Below, piece after piece: positions 45,002-53,747 of a stretch of 64,000 nt of DNA. The stretch is from PALSA-612 sp963711315. GTDB taxonomy: Bacteria; Actinomycetota; Thermoleophilia; Gaiellales; Gaiellaceae. Location of the stretch: the NCBI GenBank assembly GCA_963711315.1, contig CAVQDQ010000004.1, positions 434,001 through 498,000 of the forward strand. The letters run 5' to 3'. How positions within the stretch are numbered: the first letter of the stretch is position 1; every line of letters starts with the position of its first letter. The position numbers and the translations under genes were made by a program. The notes beneath the pieces are model-generated. The model was not told where the DNA came from and made no database searches. It was given only the letters and a program-made list of their open reading frames with translations.

Positions 45002-46901
45002 GTGGGATCCGCTCGCACGCTTACCGAGAAGATCATCGATGAACACCTCGTCGGGAGCAGCGAGGAGGAGATCGAGCTGCGCATCGACCAGATCCTCCTC
45101 GAGGACGCGACCGGCACCATGGCCTGCCTGCAGTTCGAGCGGCTGGGCGTCGACCGTGTCGCGGTGCCGACGGTCTCCTATGTCGACCACAACATCCTCC
45201 AGTTCGACAACAAGAACCCCGAGGACCACGCCTACCTCCGCAGCTGGGCTGCACGCTACGGGGCGCTCTACTCGCGGCCGGGAAACGGCATCGCGCATTA
45301 CCTCCACCTCGAGCGCTTTGCGCGGCCGGGCCACGTGCTCGTCGGCGCGGACAGCCATACGACGATGGCAGGCGCACTGGGGATGCTCGCGATCGGGGCC
45401 GGCGCGACGGAGGTGGCAGTCGCGATGGCCGGCATGCCCTACGTCCTCGAGCGTCCACGCGTCGCCGGGGTCGAGCTGCGCGGCCGGCTTCGGCCCTGGG
45501 TCCAGTCGAAGGACGTCGTGCTCGAGTTGCTCAGGCGGCGAGACGTACGCGGCGGCCGCGGCCTGATCTTCGAGTTCTTCGGGGACGGAGTCGCCGGGCT
45601 GACCGCGACCGACCGGGGAACGATCTGCAACATGGTCATGGAGACCGGAGCGACGACGGGCATCTTCCCGAGCGACGAGCAGACGCTTCGCTGGTTGACG
45701 CTCCAGGGTCGCGAAGAGGAGTTCGTCAAGCTGGCTGCAGACGCGGGAGCGTCGTACGACGAGCTCGAGATGATCGATCTCGACGAGCTGGAGCCGCTGA
45801 TCGCGATCCCTTCGTCCCCTGGCAACGTCGTTCCCGTGTCCGAGGTGGCCGGTGTCGAGACACGTCAGGTCTGCGTCGGGAGCTCCGTCAACTCGTCCTT
45901 CGAGGACGTAGCGATCGTCGCGGCGGTCTTGCGCGAGCGGACGTTGCCGGAGCGGGTCGATATGACTCTCACACCGGGCTCGCGGCAGATCCTCGACCTA
46001 CTCGTACGCAGCGGTGTCTACTCCGACGCTCTCGCCTCGGGCGCTCGGATTCTCGAGCCGGCGTGCGGGCCGTGCATCGGCATGGGCCAGGCGCCGGCGG
46101 CGGGCGCCGTCTCCGTACGGACCTTCAACCGCAATTTTCCCGGCCGTAGTGGCACGGCCGACGACCGTGTCTACCTCTGTTCACCGGCAACGGCGGCCGC
46201 GACGGCGCTGCGCGGTGAGATCACCGACCCCCGCGACCTTGGGGAGCCGCCGGAGCTGCCGTCCGCACCCGACCCCGACCGGTCCGTGACGGGCGGGCAA
46301 TTCATTGCACCGCCTGACGACGGGAGGGGCGTCGAGCTCGAGAAGGGTTCGAACATCGTGCCGCCGCCGGAGGTGCCGCCTCTTCCGGACACGATCGAGG
46401 GCCGCGTCGTGATCGTCGTGCCCGACGACGTCTCGACCGGCGACATGGCGCCCGACGGCGCGCTCGGGGTCGCCATCTGGTCGAACATTCCCGCCTGCGC
46501 CCGGTACATGTTCCGGCGCTTCGACCCCGACTGCGCGACGCGCGCGCGAGGAGTGGGGCGGCGGCATCTTCGTCGGGGGCCACAACTACGGCCAGGGCTC
46601 GAGCCGGGAGCAAGCCGTCTTCGCAGCGCTCTACCTCGGCATCCGCGCCGTGGTCGCGAAGAGCTTCGCGCGTATCCATCGCACGAACCTCATCGCCCAG
46701 GGAATCCTCCCGCTTACCTTCGCCGACGAGGCTGACTACGAGCGGGTCGAGCAGGGGCAAGAGTGGCGGATCCCCGTCCATCTCGAAGGGGAGTTGGACG
46801 CCGAGACGCCGGTCGGGAACATTCGCCTCGAGCTCCGGCTGACGCCGCGCGAGCGCGCGATCCTGCGCGCCGGCGGCCTGATCGCCTACAGCAGGGCCTG
46901 A
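45002..46901 (+). CDS. Aconitase-family hydratase (Aquifex-type fused large and swivel domains), one frameshift
   Basis: About 633 residues, with a LeuC-like part and a LeuD-like swivel domain fused. Blocks: TLTEKIIDEHLVGS, YVDHNILQFDNKNPEDH, VLVGADSHTTMAGALGMLA, SSPGNVVPVSEVAGV, RILEPACGPCIGMGQAP (two cluster cysteines) and FNRNFPGRSG. The third cysteine, usually in GSCTNSS, is replaced: the sequence reads QVCVGSSVNSSFEDV with the only nearby cysteine three residues earlier. One shift near 46548 precedes the swivel block VGGHNYGQGSSREQAVFAAL. The start is GTG 45002. It could hydrate maleate-type acids or act as aconitase. Confidence 0.85.
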
Positions 46902-48143
46902 ATAGCGTTGAGGATGATCTGCGCGGCGAGCGCCGCGTCGGCCGGATCGGCGTCCTCAGCCGGGTGGTGGCTGACGCCGTCCTTACAAGGAACGAAGACC
47001 ATCGCGCTCGGGACGCGCTCGGCGACGCACATCGTGTCGTGGGCCGCTCCCGAGTGCATCGTCATGTAGGGCTCTCGGGTCGCCTTCGCCGCTTCCTCGA
47101 GCGCGGCGACGATCCGCACGTCGAGCGGCGTCGCCGGCAATGCCTGGCGCTGCGAGAACTCGGCCTCCATGCCGCGCCGCCGCGCCGCCTCCTCGGCGAA
47201 GGCAGCGATCTCGCGCGCCACCCCTTGGTACGCCTCGTCGTCCGGTCCCCGGACGTCGAGCGAGAAGCGGATGCGGCTCGCGATCGCGTTGATGATTCCC
47301 GGGCTCGACCTCGATCTCGCCGACCGTTCCCACCGTTCCCTTCCCCGCCTCCCGTGCCAGCCGCTCGAGCTCGACGATCGTCTCGGCCAGCGGCAGTGTC
47401 GGGTCGAGGCGGAAGTCCATCGGCGTCGCGCCGGCGTGGTCGCCACGGCCGTGGATCGACGACGTCACGCGTGCACGTAGCCGGCGATTGCGGTGACGAT
47501 GCCGATGCGATTGCCCGTGTCCTGGAGCACGCGGGCCTGCTCGATGTGCATCTCGATCCAGCCCACGAGGCCGTCGAGGACGTCGATCGCACTCCCGCCA
47601 CCGCTCCGGCTCGTAGCCGGCCTCTACTGCGTGCTCCCAGAAGCTGCGGCCGTCGTCGATCGCCCGAAACGACTCGCGCAGCTCCTCCTCGCTCACCCGC
47701 TGGAGCATGATGCGGCTGCCGAGCAGCATCTGGCCGAAGCCGGAGCCCTCCTCCTCGAGGAAGGAGATGAGCTGCAGCGGCAGGTCGAGCCCGAGCTCGG
47801 CATTCAGCCGGCAGACCTCGAGTGCGGTGACGACGCCCATTGTCCCGTCGTACTTGCCGCCGTTGCGGTTCGAGTCGCAATGGGAGCCGATGGCGAAGAC
47901 CTGCTCGCCGCGCGGCCGGTTGCGCGCGACGAGCGTCCCCACCGGGTCCTCGTAGACCTCGAAGCCGATCTCGCGGAGCTCGCGGGTGAAGTAGTCGAGC
48001 GTGTTCCGGTAGTCCTGCGTGTACGCGTAGCGGCGGATCGCCTCGTCCGTGAGCGTGTAGTCCGCGCCTGCGAGCGTCTCGATGTCGCGCTCGATCCGCT
48101 CCGCGCTGCGCGCGAGGTCGATGGCCACGCTCTGAGTAGCCAC
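46886..48143 (-). CDS. M20-family N-carbamoyl-L-amino-acid hydrolase / allantoate amidohydrolase, frameshifted
   Basis: A dizinc carbamoylase of about 420 residues: AYTQDYRNTLDYFTRELREI, IGSHCDSNRNGGKYDGTMGV (His and bridging Asp), ISFLEEEGSGFGQMLLGSR (Glu), WIEMHIEQARVLQDTGN (His), HGRGDHAGATPMDFRLD (dimer interface) and KDGVSHHPAEDADP (last His). Shifts near 47590, 47470 and 47300 break it; the C-terminal part is intact. The start GTG 48143 lies nine bases after a TATTAG box. It would hydrolyse N-carbamoyl amino acids, ureidopropionate or allantoate produced by hydantoinase or allantoinase. A second one is at 61598. Confidence 0.78.
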
Positions 48144-48152
48144 GCGCCGAGT

Positions 48153-48159
48153 CTAATAT
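48153..48159. promoter_or_regulatory. Shared AT-rich -10 region for two divergent genes
   Basis: CTAATAT reads TAATAT on the plus strand, eight bases before GTG 48168, and TATTAG on the minus strand, nine bases before GTG 48143. Only 24 bases separate the two starts, so both messages would be leaderless and the polymerases would compete. Confidence 0.45.
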
Positions 48160-48167
48160 CGGCGCCC

Positions 48168-48494
48168 GTGGAAGACGAGCACGAGGACGAATGGCCGCCG
48201 CCGGCTGCGCGCTACCGGTCTGCGCTCTGGCGTGCCGAAGGGCACCTCGAACGTGGCGAGTGGGACCAGGCGGCGGCGACGCTCGACGACGTCCTCGGCG
48301 TCGGCGACGACGAGCTCGTGCGCGGCATGCGTCACCTGGCGGCGGCGGGCTACCGCGCTCGCGACGGCGATCGCGAGCGGGCCGTGAAGCAGCTGGCGCA
48401 TGCGCGACGCCGCCTTCAGCCGTACTTACCCGAGCAGGAAGAGGTCGATCTCGCAGCCCTGATCGAGGTTGTGCGCCTCGCAGTCGAGTCGTAG
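48168..48494 (+). CDS. DUF309-like small helical protein
   Basis: A 108-residue helical protein: ARYRSALWRAEGHLERGEWD, QAAATLDDVLG, ELVRGMRHLAAAGYRARDGD, RERAVKQLAHARRRLQPYLP and VDLAALIEVVRLAVES. The GMRHLAAAGYRARxGD and AxxQLAHARRRL pattern resembles the DUF309 family, whose histidine-containing helices are of unknown use. GTG 48168 was chosen because of the -10-like element just upstream. Followed by the ornithine-cyclodeaminase homologue with a 10-base gap. Confidence 0.65.
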   Translation: MEDEHEDEWPPPAARYRSALWRAEGHLERGEWDQAAATLDDVLGVGDDELVRGMRHLAAAGYRARDGDRERAVKQLAHARRRLQPYLPEQEEVDLAALIEVVRLAVES

Positions 48495-48504
48495 AGTCGG
48501 GCGC

Positions 48505-49518
48505 ATGGCGGAGAGCTGGCGGAACCGCAAGACGCTCATCCTGAGCCGCACGGACATGATGGGCCTGCTGACGCCGGCGGAGTACGTCGACCGCGTGGAG
48601 CACGCGTTCCGCATGCATGGCCTCGGTCGCGTGTACATGGAGCCGAAGGGCCATATCGTGCTCGACCGCTACCAGGGCGAATGGGAAGTGATGCCGTCCT
48701 ACATCGAGGAGCCGGAAGCGGCCGCCTGCAAGTGGGTGTCGATCCGTGAGGACAACGCGAAGTACGAGCTTCCTGCCGTGTTCTCGATCCTCGTCTACAC
48801 CCACCCGGAGACCGGCTTTCCGCTGGCGATCTGCGACGGGTCGTTCCATACGCTCATGCGCACGGGGGCGTCGGCGGCGGTCTCGGCGAAGTGGCTCGCA
48901 CGAAAGGACTCGTCCGTGCTCGCAATCCTCGGAACGGGCTCGGTAGGTGAGGGCACGCTCGCGACGTGCGACACGGTCTTCGAGTGGAAGGACGTCCGGA
49001 TCTGGAGCCGGACGCAGGCGTCCGTCGACCGCTTCCTCGCGGAGCAAGCGCCCCGCTACCCACACCTGAAGCTGCAAGGGACGACAGACGTGCGGACGGC
49101 CGTCGAGGGCGCCGACGTCATCGTGACCGGCACGCACGCGCGTGGCTGGATCGTCGACGACGCGTGGGTGAAGCCCGGCGCGCACCTCGCCGCCCTGGGG
49201 GCCGACCTGAAAGGCGAGCAGGAGCTCGATCCGCGGATCCTCCAGCGCGGCCGCGTGTTCGTCGACGACATCCGTCAATGCCGCGAGGACGGCGAGATCA
49301 GCGGCGCGCTCTCGGAGGGCCTGATCACGGAGGACGACGTCGCCGGGGAGATCGGCAAGGTGATCGCGGGCGAGCTGGAGGGTCGTCAGTCCGACGACCA
49401 GGTGACGGTCTTCGACTCGACCGGCATCGCGCTGCAGGACTCGGCGACGGTGCCGCTCGAGTACGAGCGCGCCGTGGCTGCCGGGGTCGGCGTCGAGAAG
49501 AAGATGATCTCGACGTGA
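48505..49518 (+). CDS. Ornithine cyclodeaminase / mu-crystallin family protein
   Basis: A 337-residue NAD-dependent enzyme: TLILSRTDMMGLLTPAEYVD, GHIVLDRYQGEWEVMPSYIE, ACKWVSIREDNAKYELPAVF, DGSFHTLMRTGASAAVSAKW (substrate-binding RTGA), AILGTGSVGEGTLATCDTVF (Rossmann motif), VRIWSRTQASVDRFL and AHLAALGADLKGEQELDP. Activities in this family include ornithine cyclodeaminase, alanine dehydrogenase and ketimine reductase. A ketimine or amino-acid step in nitrogen recovery is plausible. TAGAGT lies seven bases before the ATG. The stop overlaps the next gene (GTGA). Confidence 0.88.
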   Translation: MAESWRNRKTLILSRTDMMGLLTPAEYVDRVEHAFRMHGLGRVYMEPKGHIVLDRYQGEWEVMPSYIEEPEAAACKWVSIREDNAKYELPAVFSILVYTHPETGFPLAICDGSFHTLMRTGASAAVSAKWLARKDSSVLAILGTGSVGEGTLATCDTVFEWKDVRIWSRTQASVDRFLAEQAPRYPHLKLQGTTDVRTAVEGADVIVTGTHARGWIVDDAWVKPGAHLAALGADLKGEQELDPRILQRGRVFVDDIRQCREDGEISGALSEGLITEDDVAGEIGKVIAGELEGRQSDDQVTVFDSTGIALQDSATVPLEYERAVAAGVGVEKKMIST

Positions 49519-49796
49519 CGCGCGTAGCCGCCATCTTCGAGGCGCAGATGAGCCGCGAGCAGGCCGAGCAGCTTGCGGCGCTGATGGACGAGGCGCGTCC
49601 TACGCGGCCGGCCGGCGTGGAGACGGCGGCGCTGCTCGTCGACGGCGAGTCGGTGCAGCTCGTTGCCGTCTGGCGGGACCGTGAGACGCTGGATGCGTAC
49701 CTGGCCACGGCGGACGTTCCCCGCGGCACGGAGCTGATGCGCAAGGTCGGCGTGGAGCCGGACATGCGCGTGGTCGACGTGCTCGACCTCGGCTGA
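49515..49796 (+). CDS. Small ferredoxin-like-fold hypothetical protein (ABM-like)
   Basis: A 93-residue protein: VTRVAAIFEAQMSREQAEQL, ARPTRPAGVETAALLVDGES, VQLVAVWRDRETLDAYLATA and RVVDVLDLG. The alternation AALLVDGESVQLVAVWRDRETLDAYL resembles the antibiotic-biosynthesis-monooxygenase/Dabb fold, with no clear catalytic residues. GTG 49515 overlaps the cyclodeaminase stop, so the two are co-expressed. Confidence 0.6.
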   Translation: MTRVAAIFEAQMSREQAEQLAALMDEARPTRPAGVETAALLVDGESVQLVAVWRDRETLDAYLATADVPRGTELMRKVGVEPDMRVVDVLDLG

Positions 49797-49855
49797 CGAG
49801 AAGCGAAGGACGGGCCCGGAGACCCGCCCAGCACGTCCTCGCGATGCGGCTCGGG

Positions 49856-50260
49856 TCAAACATGTGCCAGCGTGCGCCGCCTGCGCAGCGCGAGCAGACC
49901 GGCTGCGACAAGCAGCGCGAGCCCGACAGCGAAGCCGGCGCCAACGGCTGCGTCGGCCCAGTCGAATCCGTTTCGAGTCAGCGGCGTGACGGATACCGCG
50001 CCGACGACGCCCGCACTGCCTGGCCCTGCGTAGTCGTGGCCGCCGATGTAGTCGCTAGGGAACACCGGTCCGCCTCCGCCCGGCCCCCCGCGAAAGGTCT
50101 CCCAGCGACCGAGATCGTTGTTGCCACCGGGCGCCTGGATGTAGGAGAGTGCCGGCGGCACCGTCACTGTGTCGGGTGACTGCGCCATGGCGGTGGGCGC
50201 CGTGAGCGCGGCGGCCAACGCGAGCCCTACGAGCAGCTGCTTGTGGATTCGAGCCGTCAT
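49856..50260 (-). CDS. Secreted protein with C-terminal membrane anchor
   Basis: A 134-residue protein with a signal peptide (MTARIHKQLLVGLALAAALT, cleavage likely after TAMAQ), a Gly/Pro-rich middle (PGGNNDLGRWETFRGGPGGG, SDYIGGHDYAGPGSAG) and a C-terminal helix (GAGFAVGLALLVAAGLLAL) ending in RRRR. This is the layout of a surface-anchored protein of unknown role. ATG 50260 is preceded by AAAGGACG. It is divergent from the SARP regulator. Confidence 0.7.
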   Translation of the reverse strand: MTARIHKQLLVGLALAAALTAPTAMAQSPDTVTVPPALSYIQAPGGNNDLGRWETFRGGPGGGGPVFPSDYIGGHDYAGPGSAGVVGAVSVTPLTRNGFDWADAAVGAGFAVGLALLVAAGLLALRRRRTLAHV

Positions 50261-50326
50261 CGTTCGTCCTTTCCTCGCTCCGGTCGCCCTGTGCAACCGG
50301 TGTTGATGAGAAGATGCGCCCGGCCG

Positions 50327-50353
50327 CTAAGAGCCCACTGAGAGGACGCTGAG
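50327..50353 (+). repeat. Triple direct repeat, 11-base period, ahead of the SARP gene
   Basis: CTAAG at 50327, CTGAG at 50338 and CTGAG at 50349, each 11 bases apart, ending directly at the ATG 50354. Heptameric direct repeats with an 11-base period are the usual binding site form of SARP regulators, so autoregulation is suggested. Similar triplets occur at 56116 and 56792. Confidence 0.55.
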
Positions 50354-51907
50354 ATGGAATTCCGGATCCTCGGGCCGCTCGAAGTCGTGGATGAAGGCTC
50401 GCCGATATCCCTCGGCGGGGCGCGTCAGCGGGCGGTGCTGGCTCTGCTGCTCACCCGGCCCAACCAGGTCGTGTCGACCGATCGGCTCATCGACGATCTA
50501 TGGGGAGCCGAGCAGCCCCGGACCGCCGCGAACACGCTCCAGTACTACGTCTCGCAGCTACGGAAGCTGCTGGGCGCGGATCGAATCGAAACGCGGCCGC
50601 CCGGGTACGCGATCCGCGTCGAGCAGGGCGAGCTCGATCTCGAGCGGTTCGAGACGCTCGTCCAGCGCGGCGATCCCGAGGCTCTACGGGAGGCGCTCGC
50701 CCTGTGGCGCGGCCCTCCTCTGGCCGACTTTGCGTACGAGTCGTTCGCGCGGGACGAGACCGCTCGTCTCGAAGAGCTTCGGCTCATTGCCCTCGAGAGG
50801 CGCATCGACGCGGACCTCGAGGCCGGTCGTCATGTCGAGCTCGTACCGGAGCTCGAGCAGGTGACCTCGGCGCATCCCCTCCGCGAGCGCCTGCGAGGTC
50901 AGCTGATGCTCGCCCTCTACCGCTCGGGCCGTCAGGCCGAGGCGCTGTCGGCATACCAGGCGGCGCGAGAGTCGCTCGTCGAAGAGCTCGGAATCGAGCC
51001 GGGCTCCGCTCTCCAACAGCTTCAGCACGCGATTCTCCAGCACGACCCGTCACTCGACGCGACGGTGGAGGCCGAGGCCCCCGACCGCTCGATCGTGGTC
51101 GTCCCGGCAGATCCTGGTGCCGCCGATGCGCTGCTGGCGCTCGCCGAGCCTCTGGCCCGGAGCGCGCCGCCCCGGGAGCTGATCCTCGTTGCGCTCGTGA
51201 ACGCGGAGGGGCTGGCGCAAGCTGCGGAACTCCTCCAGGAGCATGTCTCCAGGCTCGGCGTCTCGGCCCGTGCGGCTGCGTTCACGTCGACGGAGCCCGC
51301 GTCCGATGTCGTACGACTCGCCGCCGAGCAGGACGCTGACCTCGTCCTCTACGAGGGTCCTCGCGACTTCCTCGCCGATGGATCGCTCGGCGGGGAGCTC
51401 GGCATCGTTTTCGCGACGGCACCCTGCGACGTCGCTGTCCTCGTCGCTCATGACGCAGTGCCCAGCATCGGGCCCGAGCATGCCGTGCTCGTTCCCTTCG
51501 GCGGCGCGGACCACGACTGGGCGGCAGTCGAGCTCGCGGCCTGGATCGTGCGAGCATCTGGCTCGACCCTCCGGCTCGTCGGCCGCGAGCACACACCGGG
51601 AGGGCGGGACGCAAGCCGTCTGCTCGCGCAGGCGTCGCTGATGATCCAACGCGTCGTGCGTGTTCCCGCTGAGCCCCTGCTCGTCTCGCCCGGGCAGGAG
51701 GGTCTTCTGCGGGCAGCCGAAGGCGCGGCACTCATCGTCTTCGGGCTCTCCGACCGCTGGCCTGAGGAGGGGCTCGGCGAGACGCGTCTCGCCCTCGTAC
51801 GGGAGGCGCCCGTGCCGACGCTGCTCGTCCGCAAGGGGCTCCGGCCGGGCGGCATCGCGCCACAGCACACGATGACGCGCTTCACGTGGTCGCTCGCCTC
51901 CGGCTGA
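50354..51907 (+). CDS. SARP/BTAD-family transcriptional regulator with C-terminal USP-like halves
   Basis: A 517-residue regulator. Residues 1-95 form the OmpR-like winged helix (MEFRILGPLEVVDEGSPISL, ARQRAVLALLLTRPNQVVST, LIDDLWGAEQPRTAANTLQY), about 97-240 the BTAD helical domain (ERFETLVQRGDPEALREALA, LMLALYRSGRQAEALSAYQA, EELGIEPGSALQQLQHAIL). From about 255 the protein has two alternating alpha/beta halves (IVVVPADPGAADALLALAEP, ADLVLYEGPRDFL, AVLVPFGGADHDWAAVELA, PTLLVRKGLRPGG) that resemble universal-stress domains. It probably activates or represses neighbouring secreted-protein and kinase genes. No ATPase domain is present. Confidence 0.88.
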   Translation: MEFRILGPLEVVDEGSPISLGGARQRAVLALLLTRPNQVVSTDRLIDDLWGAEQPRTAANTLQYYVSQLRKLLGADRIETRPPGYAIRVEQGELDLERFETLVQRGDPEALREALALWRGPPLADFAYESFARDETARLEELRLIALERRIDADLEAGRHVELVPELEQVTSAHPLRERLRGQLMLALYRSGRQAEALSAYQAARESLVEELGIEPGSALQQLQHAILQHDPSLDATVEAEAPDRSIVVVPADPGAADALLALAEPLARSAPPRELILVALVNAEGLAQAAELLQEHVSRLGVSARAAAFTSTEPASDVVRLAAEQDADLVLYEGPRDFLADGSLGGELGIVFATAPCDVAVLVAHDAVPSIGPEHAVLVPFGGADHDWAAVELAAWIVRASGSTLRLVGREHTPGGRDASRLLAQASLMIQRVVRVPAEPLLVSPGQEGLLRAAEGAALIVFGLSDRWPEEGLGETRLALVREAPVPTLLVRKGLRPGGIAPQHTMTRFTWSLASG

Positions 51908-51929
51908 CTTCGAGCAGTGTCGAAGCTCG

Positions 51930-53747
51930 TCAGGGGTGAACGGTTACCCACACGCCGCCCTCGCCCGTCGCGAGATCGGTTGGAGTCGGGCCGATCTCGA
52001 TCGTCGCCACCACCTTCAGGGTGCGTGGGTCGATCCGCGAGATCGTCCTGGCCTCGACGTTGGCCGTCCAGACGGAGCCCTCCCCGAGCCCGATCGCGTT
52101 GGGGCTGTCTCCGACGAGCACGCGGCCCTCGACGCGGTTCGTGGCCGTGCTGATCTTGACCACGGCGTCGCGTGCGCGATCGGCCACCCAGACGCCTTCG
52201 CGCCCCGCGGCGATGTCCGCCGGCACGAAGGGCAGCGCGACCCTTGCGACCTCCTTCAGCGTCTTCGGGTCGAGCCGGACCACCTCGTTGCAGGTCGCCA
52301 CCCAGACGGCTCCGCGGCCTGCAGCGACACCGCGCGCGCAGAGCCCGAAGCCGCCGGCCTTCACGACCACTTCGTCCGGGCTCACCCTGGTCACGCCGTC
52401 GATGTCCAGGACCCAGAGCGCCCCCTCGCCGACAGCTGCCTGCCCCTCAGAGTAGTCCCAGTCCTCGCCGGCGGAGTAGCTCGGAACGGCCTTCAGCGTT
52501 GCCGGATCGAACCCCGTCGGTGGATCCAGGCCGGTGGACGTGACCCAGACCGAGCCCTCGCCGGCGAGGACGGAGTCCGGATCCGGCCCGACGCCGCGAG
52601 TGCCCGAGACCCGGTTCGTACGGGGATCGACGCGGAGGATCGTCAGCTTGTCCCTGCTCAGGGCCCAGACGGCTCCCTCGCCGACGGCGACCGAGACGAG
52701 GTTCCTCGGCCCCGGCTGGATCGTCGCCGAGAGCTCGTTGGTCTTCGGGTCGATCCGCTGCAAGGCGTCGAGCTTCGGCGTCAGCGTCGGCTCCGTGCTC
52801 GGCCGCGGAGGTCCGCCGTCGGTGCGGCTAAGGAAGAAGGCGGAGAGGCCAGCGGCGAGTGCGAGCAGCACGCCGGCAGCCCCAAGCAGGCGCGGGACAC
52901 GGTTCCGGACGGCTACCCCCTCGCGCAGGCCGAGCGCCTCGCGCGCCGCTTCGACCAACTCCCGGCAAGTGCCGTAGCGGTCATCTGGCTTCTTCGCCAG
53001 CGCCCTCGCTATCACCGGGGCGAGGGCCGGGTGGGCAGCCGCGACCGGCGGGTCGTCATGCAGGTGGGCCCACAGCGAGGCGAGCTCCGACTCGCGCGGA
53101 TACGGCGCTTCCCCGGTCAGGCACTCGTAGAGCAGGCAGCCGAGCGAGTAGACATCCGCGCGGCCGTCCGCTTCCTCGCCCTGGATCTGCTCGGGAGCGA
53201 CGTAGGCAGGCGTTCCGAGGGACAGTGTCGGCTCGAGCCCGGGCGCCTGCTCGGAGAGGCGCCGCGAGAGGCCGAAGTCGGCCAGGTACGCGTGCTCCCC
53301 CTCGTCGAGCAGGACGTTCGAGGGCTTGACATCGCGGTGCACGAGCCCGCGAGCATGCGCCGCGTCCAGTGCCGCCGCCACCTGGGCGCAGATGGCGATC
53401 GCCCGCTCGGGCGCCAGCGCCCCGTGCTCCTTGAGCAGCATTTTCAGGTCCGAGCCCTCGACGTAGCGCATGGCCAGGTAGAGCTGGCCCTCGAGCTCGC
53501 CGGCGTCGTGGATGGGGACGACGTTGGGATGCTCGAGCGAGGCGGCAATCTCGGTCTCCGTCAGGAAGCGCTCCCGGAAGTGCTCGTCTTGCGAGAGCTC
53601 CGGCGCGATCAGCTTCAGAGCGACATTGCGCTTCAGGCGCAGGTCGTAGGCCCGGTAGACGACACCCATGCCGCCGCGGCCGATGAGCGCGTCGATGCGG
53701 TAGCCGAGGAACTCGGTACCCAGATGCACGTCTCCAGTGATGGTCAT
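51930..53747 (-). CDS. Membrane Ser/Thr protein kinase with extracytoplasmic beta-propeller
   Basis: A 605-residue receptor-type kinase. Cytoplasmic PknB-like domain in residues 1-280: LIGRGGMGVVYRAYDLRLKR, VALKLIAPEL (lysine), GLVHRDVKPSNVLLD, YLADFGLSRRL and TPAYVAPEQIQGEEADGRAD. One transmembrane helix follows at about 290-312 (LLGAAGVLLALAAGLSAFFL). The outer part is a propeller of repeated GEGAVWAL / GEGSVWVTST / GEGALWVLD units. ATG 53747 overlaps the stop of the upstream paralogue. It would sense an outside signal and phosphorylate proteins inside. No PASTA repeats. Confidence 0.92.
   Translation of the reverse strand: MTITGDVHLGTEFLGYRIDALIGRGGMGVVYRAYDLRLKRNVALKLIAPELSQDEHFRERFLTETEIAASLEHPNVVPIHDAGELEGQLYLAMRYVEGSDLKMLLKEHGALAPERAIAICAQVAAALDAAHARGLVHRDVKPSNVLLDEGEHAYLADFGLSRRLSEQAPGLEPTLSLGTPAYVAPEQIQGEEADGRADVYSLGCLLYECLTGEAPYPRESELASLWAHLHDDPPVAAAHPALAPVIARALAKKPDDRYGTCRELVEAAREALGLREGVAVRNRVPRLLGAAGVLLALAAGLSAFFLSRTDGGPPRPSTEPTLTPKLDALQRIDPKTNELSATIQPGPRNLVSVAVGEGAVWALSRDKLTILRVDPRTNRVSGTRGVGPDPDSVLAGEGSVWVTSTGLDPPTGFDPATLKAVPSYSAGEDWDYSEGQAAVGEGALWVLDIDGVTRVSPDEVVVKAGGFGLCARGVAAGRGAVWVATCNEVVRLDPKTLKEVARVALPFVPADIAAGREGVWVADRARDAVVKISTATNRVEGRVLVGDSPNAIGLGEGSVWTANVEARTISRIDPRTLKVVATIEIGPTPTDLATGEGGVWVTVHP

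Noticed and set aside
47062..49278. A 738-residue minus-strand frame across 47-49 kb
   Set aside because: It is a high-GC shadow of the M20, DUF309 and cyclodeaminase genes, Arg/Pro-rich with no family motif.
49797..49855. Possible terminator hairpin between convergent genes (GGGC/GCCC)
   Set aside because: The stem is only four to five pairs with a long loop and no T run, too weak to list as a feature.
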